DNA of 33,709 nt from Smittium mucronatum. Taxonomy: Eukaryota; Kickxellomycota; Harpellomycetes; Harpellales; Legeriomycetaceae. Positions 11,801-24,778 of the stretch are shown one piece after another. The position numbers and the translations under genes are program-made. The notes under the pieces were generated by a model that had not been told where the DNA came from, ran no database searches, and saw only the letters and a list, made by a program, of their open reading frames with translations. The stretch covers positions 1-33,709 of the forward strand of contig LSSL01007448.1 in assembly GCA_001953115.1 (NCBI GenBank). Direction: 5' to 3'. How positions within the stretch are numbered: position 1 is the stretch's first letter; each line of letters starts with the position of its first letter.

Positions 11801-14294
11801 ATTTAATTTAGTTTTTGTGAATTGGGTATCCTGATAAAATTTGAATTTTTTTGATTATTCGAAAATATAGCGCCATTTATTTTTTTTCCTTTCCCAATAA
11901 CTTTTAGTTATTTTATCGAAGATTGTTATAAAAACTTTAATATTTTCCTTTTTAAACTGAACTTTCCCTTGAAAATTCGAGATTATTAAGTCTAATACTC
12001 ATTCAAAATATCATTTATGAATATAAATTTTTTCTAAAAGCATCACGATAATTTAATATTAAATTAATGATTATTTCAAGATAAAAAACCATTTATCGTT
12101 TCTATATAAAATATAGGAAAGCTTTGGTTTTAATTTTTAAATTTTGTAGCACACTTCGTAAAAAAATCTCTGATTTAATGATATGTATCTCTAATTATTT
12201 TTTTCATCTTATCTAGCCATTTCAATTGTAGCCTTACGAAATAATTATTTATAAATTATATATAAAATAAAAAATTAATAATCTTACGTTTTTTACTAGT
12301 TAAATTTGGATTAAATTTGAATTCTGAATTTAAAATAAAGGTTTATTATTTATTTATTTTAATTTTCCAATAATTTTATATCGTTTGAGTCTACAGAATA
12401 TCCTGTATAAAATAGGTTGGAAATTTCTGAGTGCGGATTCTGAAGGCATTTATCCGTAAAAATTTTTTGTTTTGTTTTTTTTTGTTTTTTTTTGTTTAGT
12501 TTATTTTTATTAAAATGAATTTTAGCTGGGAATAAATATATGCTAGTTTAATCTTAAGTTTTTCGCATATCAGTTAGAAAAGCTATTTTTAAAAAAAATT
12601 TGTTCACATTTTAGTAATTAATTTTGATTTTTTAAATTTCGAATGATTTTTAGAAAGTGGTACCGTTTTTAATGGTGTTGTTATAGAATTTAGAGGGGTT
12701 TTTTAAATTTCCCGAAAATTCCTCGATATTGAAATTTTCTCTAAAATCCATCTTCTTTTTATTTATTAAGGCTTTTTGAACACTTAATCTTCATATTCTG
12801 TCTATTGATATCGTTTCTATCTAATACCATTTGAACCAAGTTCAATCTTATCTTTGAAACTTTATTTTTCAAATCCAGAAAAAAGATATGGAAAAAAGAG
12901 CTTGCATTTTAAGATAATATTATGTTTTAGTGAAAATAAAAATCCAATTTATACAATATCCCGTGAATATATTCTGCTTTTTTTTCTTCAAAAACGCGAG
13001 ATATTTTTTTAATCCTCATTTTTATCCCTCAAATTATACTCGAACGATTTTTTTCCTTATATAAAACAGCAATTCAAGTTGCTAATTTTATTCTCTAAAA
13101 AAGGTTCAAAGCTTAAAATTTTAGTGCTATTATGAGTTTATAGCTTAAAAAAACTTACTTAAAGTTAAAAGCATCATTTTATTACATAAATGTTTATCTC
13201 TCTAAAATTTTTATTTTTATTTCTTAATTTGTATATTTTTTAGTATAAAAATTTCGTTAAAATCATTTATCTTGGAATATCATGAGTTTAAATAATATAC
13301 AGGAGCCATTGTACCCAAAATTAAGATAAATGAAACATATATTATATATTAAGTATTTTAAAAATACAAAAAAATACATGTTTTACAGAAAAAATAAATC
13401 CTAAAATTACTAGAAGCATTGAAAAAAATTGATCCGTTTACAGAGGCATAAATTATTCCCTTATTTGAGTTATTAATACAAATAATTTTGGCAAGTTTCA
13501 AAAATTTATATGATATAAACTAAATTAGCTCCAATTTTGCACTTATTTCTCGCAATAAACTTAAAGACTTAGTATTTATGTAAAAGTAATTTTTTTTAAA
13601 AAAAATGATTTATATGGTAGGATATAACATGGATGATTTTTTTTTTTTTTTTTTGAATTACTCCATTCCCATTTTTAATACGGGAAAAAAAATTATAACA
13701 TGAATTATTTTTTGGGCGGCAATAAAAGCATGATTGTATATTAGTTAAGAAATAATCATTCTTTTCATCAAAAAAAAAAAAAAGATAGGAAAATCCGTAA
13801 AAAAATATAATATTAAATTTCAAATTCTGTTCACAATATTGAAAAAACTTTTTGAAGTTTAGGTATAAAGAATTATATTTTAAAAAATATAATTTTCAAA
13901 TTACATCATAAAAAACAAAAGAAAAATATGTATTATTTTTATCTTTGTTATTTGTGGAATCGGCTTAATTTTGATTTAAAGTCTATCCAAATTGACAGAG
14001 AATAGTAAAAGTTGTAAAAAAAAATTTATCAAATTTTGACACAAGTCAAATTCACAATCTTTCCGCCGGAGTGAAAGAGATTTTTTTCCCTAAAAAAATT
14101 TGTGAGGTTAATCATACCGATTTAATTTTCGGTTTTTAATATATTTATACTATTCATTATTTAGCTGGAGCTTAGTATATTTTTCAAAAAAAAAATCCTA
14201 AATAATAAAGGATCTAATAAGTCACAAGGATCTTTGAAAAAAATAGGAGTAAGAAACTTAAAAATATTTTGTAATTAAATTTTTCCAGAAATTA

Positions 14295-14330
14295 CTCAAT
14301 CTCAATCTCAATCTCAATCTCAATCTCAAT
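14295..14330 (+). repeat. (CTCAAT)6 microsatellite
   Basis: Six perfect tandem copies of the hexamer ctcaat, 36 bp, lie in noncoding AT-rich DNA. The unit resembles no telomere repeat of common fungi. It is probably a slippage product and is not inside any open frame I can support. Confidence 0.95.
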
Positions 14331-16215
14331 ATAATTTATATTTTTTACTATTTAGGGATAATTTAAAAATCACAAAAAAACAATTGAATTTTTTTTAAAG
14401 ATATTTTTCAAAATAAAACCTCTAGAGGGTTTTTTTTTACTTATGTAAATAAAATAATGTTTATTTTCTATTGAATATATATTAATCAATTGATAAAATA
14501 CCTGAATAGTTTAGAGAGAAAAATAAAAAGATGGATTGATTGATTTTTTAGGAAAAATATTCTATTGGGAAACATAAATCTCTAATTTTTAATTTTGGAA
14601 ATTCGAAATAGCTCTTTAGTCTAGATTAATTTAACAAAAGTATTATGAAAACTATTAGATGTCTTTCTTGAAATAAATTATCAAATTAGAAATTTTTTAA
14701 GATAAATAATGATACCTTATAAAAATTTTATTTTACTTAACATAAGCCCGAATATATAGCAATAAAGTTTTAGCCACTTAAACCCAATTATAATTTTTTT
14801 TTTTGATGTAATGAAAATAGTAATTAATTTGATCAATCCAACTGAATTTCAGTATACTTTATGATACAATTTTATGTTCAGGAGACATAAGCAGAAATAC
14901 CAGCCTATTTTTTAAATTGATGGGCGTACCCCTAGCTGATCTAGAATTTCAACCAAAAATTTAAAACTATAAAAAAATCATAATAATTGGTTTTTTTTTT
15001 GAATATTTGCCAAAATAAATATATTATTAGCTGGGTCTAAATCATTTCCAAATCTAAATTGATGCTTATTTTACCGAAGAAATGATGAAATAAAAGAAAA
15101 AATGAAAAAACTTTCATATAAGTGCTGCTTGTATAATTCCCATAAGATCCTGTTTGTATTTCAGTTTAACAGCGCCCGAAAAAATTAATAATAACGCCTG
15201 AGGCTCTCAAAAAAACTTTAATATTTATATAAATTGTGTAGAAGCAAGAGAAGTCGGTTTAGAGGGACATGAACCACAGATAATTTTTTATTTAGTAATA
15301 TTCCAAAAATCGGAGAATAAAAACGTAAAAAATAAAAAATATAGTTTTAATTCTTATATATCAGTTTATCTATCCTTCTTTTTACTAAAAAAAACAAAAT
15401 TATTTTGGTTTCATAAAAAGAATAATCAGCTTATTTTAAACTTATTATATTGATCATTAAAAGGGCTGTATATAAACAGAAAGCACTCAGATATTTTACT
15501 GGAGTACTTTCAAAATAATGAAAAAATTACTTCAAAACAAACGATTTTCAGATTTTCATGTGATAAATAAATTTTAAAAAAGAGAAATTTAAATATTGAT
15601 TGCTCTTTTTTCGTATTTTATTAGATAAAAAGAAAAAAATTATTGTTTTTTGACTTATAAAAATAAATTAAATTCGGTCACTATTAATTAATATCATTAA
15701 AGTTCTTAAGGTTAAAGATAAATACAAATGATGAAAGGATGGCTCATATTTTTTTTAGCGTTAATTTGTTCAATTTTTTTTACATAAATTATTAGTAATA
15801 GGTCAAGGTTTATTCGGATAATAAAAATATGCAAAATAGGGTGAATAATAATTAATTAAAAATGGAAAATATGTATGATATAGACGATGTTATATTAGGG
15901 ACGATACAAAAATAAAATTATTGAAACTCAAACACTATTAAACTTCTATATATATATCCTCTCAATCTTAGTCTGTCAATCATTCTTCTGAGATTTTTTC
16001 ATTATTAGACGAAGTAATAAGTGGATATATTGAGCTTATTAGTTTATTTTTATTTTTCGGCGATTTAAACCAATTCACAAAAGAATAATATGGGTATCTA
16101 AATAGCAGAATTCCATACTAATCAAATGATAATTTGGGTGAATATGGGATATAAAAGCAGATAATATTAAAAAAGTTGATAGTTCTCTTATTTATCATAT
16201 AAGGTTTTAAAAATT

Positions 16216-16684
16216 AATTGAAGCTTTATACCAATAAAATGGAAGCTTTATTTAATATTAAGGCGCTTTTTTTCAATATTTAGACATTTTTTCTCTATAA
16301 AATGATAACTTTTGCCGATTAAAATGCATAATTTATCAATATGAATATATTATTTATTAAATTATTATAAATTACTATAAAAAAACTGCAGAAATTAACT
16401 CCAAATAATTAAGCGAAATTTCCTAATGAAAACTCAATGTTTTTAAAAGCTATTTCTACTATTTCTACTATTTCTACTATTTCTACTATTTCCACTATTT
16501 CTGGGAAATTTTTATTTTAAAAAAATTATTATTACTTCGAATTTACTGAATAGGTAATTATGGGAATAATAATAAAATATTGATACTGGAATTATTCTGA
16601 TACTAAAAAATTTTCAATTAGATTTATGAATTTATAAAAAAAATCCAAGTATTTATAACATTTTCGAAATACGGTTAAATATTT
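16216..16684 (+). repeat. Left arm of long inverted repeat (469 bp)
   Basis: This arm is the reverse complement of 19042-19501. Read base by base, the arms differ by three substitutions (left-arm positions 16223, 16272 and 16309) and by one 9-bp unit of an internal minisatellite, so identity is above 99 percent. The inner 375 bp are identical apart from that unit. Neither arm encodes a protein. The arms flank a 2357-bp noncoding spacer. Candidates are a Foldback-like or MITE-like element with very long termini, or an inverted duplication. I see no target duplication at the outer ends. Confidence 0.95.
16451..16502 (+). repeat. 9-bp minisatellite inside the left arm
   Basis: Four copies of tatttctac are followed by the variant tatttccac and a partial unit. 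The right arm has the same array in reverse complement with one full unit fewer. It is the only length difference between the arms, which points to slippage after they were duplicated or homogenised. Confidence 0.95.
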
Positions 16685-19041
16685 TAAAAATATAATTCAA
16701 CTAATTTTTTAATGATTATTATAAAGGTAATAAAATATAGGTTCAGGACTATTGGTATACTACCAATTCACATACTGGACATTTCGTATACTTTTTTATC
16801 AATAAATAGAGAGAATTAAGATTTAAATTTTTTGGTGCATAATTATAAGAAATACACACATTTCATTCGCCAACACAATATAAATCATGTAAAATGATAG
16901 GAATAAAGAGTAGACGAAATGGTAGTATGCAAATAGTCGTGGCAACAAAATTTAATTTACTTATTTAATTTATAATAAATTTTCTTTCGACATACTTTTG
17001 ATTATAAGAAATTATTTACCCATATCATTTTAAAATTTAAATTATATTTAATGACTTCCAATCCCTAATATCTGTATATTTAGAACTATTACTGCAAGTC
17101 GGATCCCAGTAGGATTAAATAACTTTTATATAATTTTCTTTACTATAAAATATAGGTTTATTTGAAAGTTTTTTTTAAATTGGAATATTTTCATATATGT
17201 ACATAACATTCGCCTTAGATTCATAAAGCAATTTTAAATGAAAAGGCGTTGTAAATCTGAGTTTATGATCTTATATTATAAATTCTCAAAAGAGATTATT
17301 TTTATGAAAGCTAAAATTTCATCTATATGAAAAAAAATTTAGGGTTAATTATTTTTTAATTAAAGCTTTTTTTTTTTTTTAATTCATATATTTAATTAAA
17401 ACAGAGAAAATCATAATTCGAAAAACAAAAAAAAATCCCGAATATTTTCATTTGTTAATAAATGGATTCTTTTTTTTACGTCTAATCTTTTTAATGAATA
17501 TTATTGTTATTTCGGTAGTGATTAATCAGATATATAAATTTTATCAGAGAAAATAGTTGGCTATATGTTCCAAAATCTCAATAAAAGAATTTTTTTTGAC
17601 AAAAAAGATATCAAAATTGAATATAAAATAAGTTTATTTATCATGAGCTCTGGACATCTTTATCGTCGTTGAATTTTAATATTTAAATAATAAGTGGATT
17701 TTATTTTAGACTTCTAAAGAGATGGAAAAACTAAAACTAAAAAAACAGTTTGTTTTTCCTAATAATCCCTTCTTAAAACCTCCCAATCAATTATTATAAA
17801 TTAGAAGTGGTTTAGATATATTGGATATCTCGATATATTTAGAATGATTTAGAAATTAAGGGTATATTTTAGAGATTTTCCCACTTCTACACCTATTTTT
17901 TTTATTATCTGATTTTTTTTGGGTTCATATTCAGTTAATAAGACCCCTCTCCTTGTTTGATTTTATATTAATAAAACATTAGGATATTTTTTTAAAGATT
18001 TTTTATTTTAAGACAAGATATTCAATTAATCCCTTATAAAAAATTAAGGTTTAATAAATAACTCAAGCTATTATAGAAAAAATACGAAACTTTTCGGAGA
18101 ATTATATTTATATTAGTTATTATTGTAAGAGGCAATAAAAAATATAAAAAATATTTGATCGATATAAAAATTGTGCTAAAAAAAATAAAAACATCACTCA
18201 TAAAGATGATCAAGCCTATAAAATATTTATAAAAAAAATATCTTTGTATAAAAATTAAATAATTCCCTTTAAATCATCATGACAAATATCGATAGTTTTT
18301 TTTCTGAGAATTTTTTGGATATGATGTGTCATAAATTGAACTAAAAAGAATTTAATAGAGTATATAGATACACAGAATCGATATTTGTGAAAAACTATTC
18401 TAAGAGAAATAACTTTATAAAGATTAATAGCGGAGAATAGTTCATAGGTGAAATTTTTGGACTATCCAACCAAAAAATTGTAAATTTCTCAGTAAACTAT
18501 AATAAAATTTCATTTAATCAGATACTACGTATGATATTCAGCTAATTTAAAAGAAACTAAAGCTGTCACCGGAGAAAAATAAAAAAAGTTGTTTATCTGT
18601 AGTCCATATTTATTAATATAATAAATTTTTATTATATCATCAATAGGCCTTTTTAAAAATAGATATTTGACTTTTTTTAAAAAGATGATTTATTTTCTAT
18701 GTTAGTAAATATGAATATTATAGATATCTAATATCATAACACAAATAAAAAATTATATCAAGAAAGATCATTCCCTCTTCTAGAAACCATGTAAAATATT
18801 TTACAATCTATTAACTTCAATTATCTTCAATATATGAGGCACTTTCCGCGTTAATTTTATGCAAAATTATTTTGAAAGTATTCAAAAATCTATAATTTAT
18901 TTATGAATACTCGTATACTATTTTATAGAAAATTTAAACGAATTGTCAAATAAAATTTTCATTTTGAAAAAATTGGTGGAAATAAATGTTTTTAAACAGA
19001 TGCATATTTAATATTCGTAGTTAAAAATATTTGATATTATT
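16685..19041. other. Spacer of the inverted repeat
   Basis: This 2357-bp stretch lies between the two arms. It is as AT-rich as the flanks and has no open frame of note on either strand, no RNA gene and no transposase signature that I can recognise. If this is a mobile element it is a non-autonomous one. Confidence 0.6.
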
Positions 19042-19501
19042 AAATATTTAACCGTATTTCGAAAATGTTATAAATACTTGGATTTTTTTTATAAATTCAT
19101 AAATCTAATTGAAAATTTTTTAGTATCAGAATAATTCCAGTATCAATATTTTATTATTATTCCCATAATTACCTATTCAGTAAATTCGAAGTAATAATAA
19201 TTTTTTTAAAATAAAAATTTCCCAGAAATAGTGGAAATAGTAGAAATAGTAGAAATAGTAGAAATAGCTTTTAAAAACATTGAGTTTTCATTAGGAAATT
19301 TCGCTTAATTATTTGGAGTTAATTTCTGCAGTTTTTTTATAGTAATTTATAATAATTTAATAAATAATATATTCATATTGATAAATTATGCATTTTAATC
19401 GGCAAAAATTATCATTTTATAGAGAAAAAATGTCTAAATATTGACAAAAAGCGCCTTAATATTAAATAAAGCTTCCATTTTATTGGTATAAAGATTCAAT
19501 T
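19042..19501 (-). repeat. Right arm of long inverted repeat (460 bp)
   Basis: This arm is the reverse complement of 16216-16684. It carries the minisatellite as gtagaaata units (three plus one gtggaaata variant) at 19224-19266. The outer end stops matching after aagattcaatt at 19501, and the inner end stops before aaatatttaaccgt at 19042. The sequences outside both ends are unrelated to each other. Confidence 0.95.
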
Positions 19502-20587
19502 GAATCAGAATCACATTTAAACGTTTTAAATTATTCGGGTCGATTTGGAGTCTTAAAATTCTTAAAGAATCATGATTTTTTTTTGAAATTTTATAAATAG
19601 AGAATCTAAAAGTTGGGAAAGAAAATTTTGACCTTTACGATCAATGATACTTTATAATTGAGGGATTAGGTAAATTATATGTTTAAACCCTGGAATATAC
19701 AAATAAATACGTTTTATTTGGGCTTTTTCAAACAAAAATATTTAAACCAAATAACAATTTTGGCTTATTAAGAGAGAAATATGGTTTTTTTTCCGTATTT
19801 TTCACCTGAAATTGATATAATAGATTGATTAAAATAATGTCTTATAACAATAAATTGGAATTAATCCTTTCAGAATAAAAAAAAAATCTAATAGCTGGAA
19901 ATAAATCTAAATTTTGGAAATTATTTGTAGATTCGTTTTTATTCATTTTTTGTATTCGGAACTAAATTTGGCTACACAACATTTAAAATAAATATTGGAT
20001 TTATATTTTTTAAAATTTTATTGTGACTTTGGATTTTATTTTATCTATACTTCAGCGGCACAAATGCTCTGAGTTATGAATTCAAAATTAATAACAAACA
20101 CTTAACCACCTTGATAAAAAGCCAAATGGGAATTTTAGAAGTAATAATCAATTAATCACACATAAAATGACTGGATACACACTTTCTATATTTATATAAA
20201 TTAAATATTTTGAAAAAAGAGTTTCAAACCTATATTTACCTTTTAAAAGTAAAATTCATCAAATTAGACATGCTATGTTGTTAATAAATTGCATACATAT
20301 TTCAGGTACAAATAATACACTCCTAGGGGATTAAATAAAATTATACCTTTATTTAAAAATAATTTTGCTCAAATTGCTTTCTTAAAACTAATATGAACGA
20401 ATTCTCACATTTTCTTCACATTCAGCGAATCTGGTGTCTATTGTAGCTAAAAAAACGGGTTAAAAGATGGTTTATAAATTAAGTTGCATATTTGGTGTTC
20501 AAAAGTGTGATTCTCAGATTTAATTAATATTTTTATGAGTATTCGGTTAAATTTATAGGTATGAAAAATAATATAAAGCTGTCAGAT
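19502..20587. other. AT-rich noncoding stretch
   Basis: About 1.1 kb separate the inverted repeat from the family B SINE. I see no gene, RNA or repeat in it. Confidence 0.5.
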
Positions 20588-20754
20588 CCCCTTGAACTAA
20601 TGCCCAGTAGTCAATGAGCCGCTAGATCGACAGATTAGAGTTGTATGAAATTTTTATATTCGTATTAATTCATTATCTTTATTCAATTCATTGTATTTTT
20701 ACCATAGCTTTTTCTAGCATTTAAAAGTTATAAATAAATTATCACTAAAAAAAA
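20588..20754 (+). mobile_element. SINE-like retroelement, family B, older copy
   Basis: The segment starts with ccccttgaac and shares with 29336-29496 the blocks aatgcccagt, gagccgctag and cgacaga. Both also have atgaaattt, a T-rich body, tttctag(c/t)attt, ttataaataaatt and an A run. The head block is diverged (gtcaatgagcc here against ggtacggagcc). The tail is taaaaaaaa at 20746-20754. No convincing target duplication flanks it, which fits an old insertion. It is an island of higher GC in very AT-rich DNA. Confidence 0.65.
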
Positions 20755-23700
20755 CATTCAGGTCAATTTTATTCGATATCTATATTCAGGAAATATTTTT
20801 ATATATATGGAAGATATTTAGCATTTCTTCTGGATTAAATTCCTCTTTAAATTTTATATCGCATAAATTGTAAATTTTTTTATATTGGGACAACGGTATA
20901 AATAAATAAATTCTAAATAAAATAAAATTTACTTTCAAGAAACATAGTTCCAAAAAATGTGAAAGCTAAGAGATAGGAATAATTAAACTCATTCCCTATA
21001 TATTTTAGACTACTTAATAGTTAATAAATACTTCTTTTATTCCAAAAATCCAGCCAAATAATTTTTTTTATAGAATAAAAACCTCTAAAAACCACACCAA
21101 ATATTTATTTGAATTTAAATAAGTTATAAAATACAGTTATTTATTAATATATCAGGCCCTATTAAAATTTTTAGTTTTTAAAAGAGACATTATTACTAAT
21201 TTAGATGCATCTTAATCTAAAAATATCAGTCATATTATTTTAAAATGGAAAAATAAGGAAATAGTATTGTGTTAAATAATGCGGATTAAAATTAAAATAA
21301 CCAAATTTTAATCCTTTTAAAATTCTACTGATAATATTATATAATATTTCAATATAATTATTTATTTCATCTAATATGAATCTCAATAACACCAAGATAT
21401 TTTAATGATAATGAAATTAAATGATCAATTTATCTTTCTTAGTCATCTAAAAAATAAGAAAATGCATACGAAAATTGATATATTATTTATTTAGAGACGA
21501 TGCTTAATCCATATTTTGGGGAAGAGATATAGACGTTAAACTGATTTTTGAATTTACACTCGATAGAATGTTATTATTTCTCACTTATTTTTGGTCTTAA
21601 TTTTAAATAAATTGATAAATTTCATAAGTTTTTTTTTTAAGAAAAAAAATAATCTATTCTTACTAAAGAAGTTTTAAATTAAAATCTGCACGTTTAACCT
21701 CATTTTATGAAGAGTATTACAGAACATATTATAACTATAAATAAATGTAAATTAAATGGGAAAAATAGCTCCATATTATGCTCTCAAATCATCTCTTATG
21801 TTACACAAATGATTTTTTGTTTTTGCAGTTAATATTAGTTAAAACTTGCACGTTTAGAACTATTTAGAAAAAAAAATGAAAAGTGAACCTATTTTTAATA
21901 ATTTCTATTTTATTAAAAATCATCCAAAACCTGACTGGTAATTTCAAAATAAATAATAAAAAAAAGATGATTATTTAACAAGTAGGTCTTTTGCTCGGAA
22001 AATGGGTTTCTTTCTTTAATAATTCAATATACGTTAAATATATATTTTTAGTATGGGATTCGAATAAAGAGTTATATTTTTTATTAAAATAATCATAATC
22101 ATAAAAATTTCAATCAAAATCGGCATCCAAATTTATTGATTTGCATATCTAAAACGACATACATATAGTTATATAGATTAGTGATATGTTAAAATATCCT
22201 CATAGGGACTTATTAGAAATTAAATCCGAAGTATTACTATTATTATTTACCGAAAATTTACAAATTAAATTAAATTATATTTTACTTAAAAAATCGCCAT
22301 TTTTTTCACATTATTAATATAATTTCTTTTAAAGCCATTTTAATAATTAATTTTTCGATTAAAAAATTATTAAGATCTATTAATAAGTATATTTAAAACA
22401 GGGCTATATAGATTTTTTTTTCTAGATAGATTTTATAAGTTATAGTATTAATTCAATATACCTAACACAAAATTTATCATTATAATTATAGAATTTTTTA
22501 GGTTAATTATTATAAATATTGTAAAATTCCGAGAAATCATATTAAAAATTAATAGAATAAAATTCTGAAAAAAAAAACAGCTTTTCTATCAAATTTGTAA
22601 ATATTTCCATTTTTATAATTAAAAAAATTAGTAGAGAATGGGTATCTAAGTTCAATTTTTTAATTGAAACTCGTAAGTAAAAAATATTAGTCAAATAATT
22701 ATAAGCTGAAACACGATTAATATCTTTTTAAACTTCTAATTTCCCCTAAATATTTAGAATTATACTCTTATTTTATTTTTTTCTACAACACGTGTAAAAT
22801 TAGCTAGAGTTTTATATAATTATTCGAAAGACTCAAATACCGGATTACTTTCAGTCATAAAAAATATTATCAAAAAAAAAATTAGTGCAATTTAATTATT
22901 AAAAAAAAATCAGTTAATTTTTATAGGTATAATTTTAATCGATATGATTTATTAAGGGTTAATAATTTTAGAAAATATTTGGAATGTCTAGTAAACTAAT
23001 TTCAGTTTCAGGCCCCGCAATGTAATTATAATTTATGGAAATAGTTTCAATTTTCAATCGTAAAAAATTCTTTGATTTTTTTAAGATAAATATCAGCTTT
23101 TTTTAGTTCAAAAAACTTTTTTTTTTGTTAAATTAATTAAAAATTTGAATAAAATCCGAATTTCGACATTCTTTTTTTTTCTAGGGAAATTCAATGATTT
23201 TTTCAAATACTTAATGTAATTTTTAGGATTTCCATGGATTTTGTATTTAAATTTATTATTATCATTGAAAAAATTACTAGAATTTTAATTTATTAAGGAT
23301 TTGGTTCATATAAAAATTTTTAAATTAGTACCATTGTATATTTGATGTTTTAAAAAAACAATTAATACAAATATTGTCATTTGTTTGGTTATTATAGACG
23401 TGAAGAAAAAATAAAAAAATAAATCTTCGGTCTGAGTCTTATTTATAGCAACTTCGCAGGCGGTATATTTATTTCTAAATCTTATATATATTTTTTAGGG
23501 GAATTTCGTTTTGAAGTTTCAAAAAATTAATTGAAATTCTACTAGGATACTTTTGATTTGGTTGGCGTTAATAGGTTGTAAAAATCCGAAAAAATCACCA
23601 AATTTTGCAAATTATATACAAAATCTGTTTTTAACCTTCATTTTTGTCCAAAATTTTTAGAAAAATCCCCCGAAAAAGTTTTGAAGAAAAAACACTAACT

Positions 23701-23896
23701 ATTTTTTTCTTTTGGAAAAAGCTTAGTTTAGGCTATAATAAATCCCCAAAAAAATTCTATACAAGATTTTTTCTTCTTTTCACAAATATTTTATCAAATA
23801 GATATATCAAGCTCTTAAACTATATGGATAATTGATTAAATTATAGTTATTAATATTCTATATTTAAAACATCCAATTTACTATAATTGTTACTAA
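20755..23896. other. AT-rich noncoding stretch
   Basis: About 3.1 kb of AT-rich sequence with abundant homopolymer A and T tracts. The open frame at 23644-23835 opens with TTG and is Phe/Lys/Ile-rich, so I do not regard it as a gene. No RNA gene or repeat family was recognised. Confidence 0.5.
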
Positions 23897-24352
23897 ATGG
23901 ATAGATATAGTTTTTCGTCAAATCGAAAACGACAGCTAGCAAAAAAAGAGCTTTAGAATATTCCTGGATCTCGAAATAGACTAATAAATAAAATTCATTT
24001 TTAAGACCGGCGAATGAATGAACGAAATCAAAAAAACTGTTCGATAAAACGTGTTTATGATTTTTTGTGAAAATTTCCCAAAATTAGAACAAAAATGAGT
24101 GGTAAAGAATGGATTATTACTAATTTTCTAGAACTTACGAGATTTTCAAGGTTTAATATATTTTTTCATCATTGTGGAAACAAACCATTAAATCCTTTTG
24201 GTTTAATTAAAAAAAATATAATGAAATCGATAGTATCGTTAAATTTAAAGGAAGGAAAGTTTGATTTAGATAGTTTAAAACATAAAATTTTTAATAAAAA
24301 TACTTCGGTTATGTGTCTGAATTATTTCTATTTTTTATTTAAAAAGGTTTAA
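23897..24352 (+). pseudogene. Relict coding sequence of unknown family
   Basis: One reading frame runs from ATG 23897 to the stop near 24350. It is interrupted by in-frame stops at 23954, 24002 and 24068, after which 85 codons from Met 24095 are open. The interrupted part reads coding-like (MDRYSFSSNRKRQLAKKEL, then NIPGSRNRLINKIHF). The open part contains NFLELTRFSRFN and a Gly/Pro-containing stretch (HHCGNKPLNPFG), which is unusual for chance frames in this AT background. I do not recognise the family. It may be a decayed gene or transposon ORF, or the terminal 85 codons may be a real exon. Confidence 0.3.
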
Positions 24353-24547
24353 GAATTAATTCATTCCCATCGATAAATATTATTTTTGTTCCTCCATTGA
24401 TATCATCTTCTCTTTCCGGGTTTTTATGTAGATCTGTAAACCCAATTTTTGTTTATTTTCAATAAATACATATATAAATATCCATGCATGTTTATAGTAT
24501 AATAAAAAATTCTGTTATTTTTTTCCACTAAGATTTTTTATGGTGCC

Positions 24548-24778
24548 ATGAATTTTTACTTACTAATATTTCTAATACTTTTTCCTGCTACCATTTTACA
24601 TAATCAAGATATGTTGACTAATGAAATTTTTCAATTTTTAAAAACTATGCGTGAAAAAAGTTTAACCTTAATTTTTTCCAACAATTACAGTAGGGGTCTT
24701 TCGGCTGGTAAATTGTTCCCTTTTCCCGTAGGTATGCAGCCGGATGCCCGGTGTAGGAGCTTATTATATTTAGCATAA
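24548..24778 (+). CDS. Possible small ORF with hydrophobic N-terminus, running into a SINE
   Basis: This is a 76-codon frame. The first 20 residues (MNFYLLIFLILFPATILHNQ) look like a signal peptide or anchor, followed by DMLTNEIFQFLKTMREKSL. From about codon 49 the frame is encoded by the family A SINE starting near 24692, so the last 27 residues are retroelement-derived. This may be a remnant of the same decayed locus as 23897-24352, truncated by the SINE. No family is recognised and chance remains possible. Confidence 0.2.
   Translation: MNFYLLIFLILFPATILHNQDMLTNEIFQFLKTMREKSLTLIFSNNYSRGLSAGKLFPFPVGMQPDARCRSLLYLA

Larger units (their letters stand above)
8400..16215. other. Gene-poor, extremely AT-rich region
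   Basis: About 7.8 kb contains no recognisable gene. The first 180 bp are GC-richer and presumably hold the lipid phosphatase promoter. Beyond that the sequence is a near-continuous mosaic of A and T runs; examples are the T tracts at about 12466-12500 and 13636-13655. Open frames above 60 codons at 11389-11642 and 13596-13823 are low-complexity Lys/Phe/Ile strings and overlap on opposite strands, as expected by chance here. A slightly GC-richer islet at 14830-15200 has short open stretches (see findings). No tRNA, rRNA or CRISPR structure was seen. Confidence 0.6.

Noticed and set aside
13596..13823. 75-codon minus-strand frame
   Set aside because: It spans homopolymer A/T tracts, giving Phe and Lys runs; expected by chance.
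16451..16502. CRISPR-like array
   Set aside because: The 9-bp units are directly adjacent without spacers; this is a minisatellite in a eukaryotic genome.
20570..20775. Target-site duplication around the older family B copy
   Set aside because: Only a weak gtca match flanks the element, too short to count.
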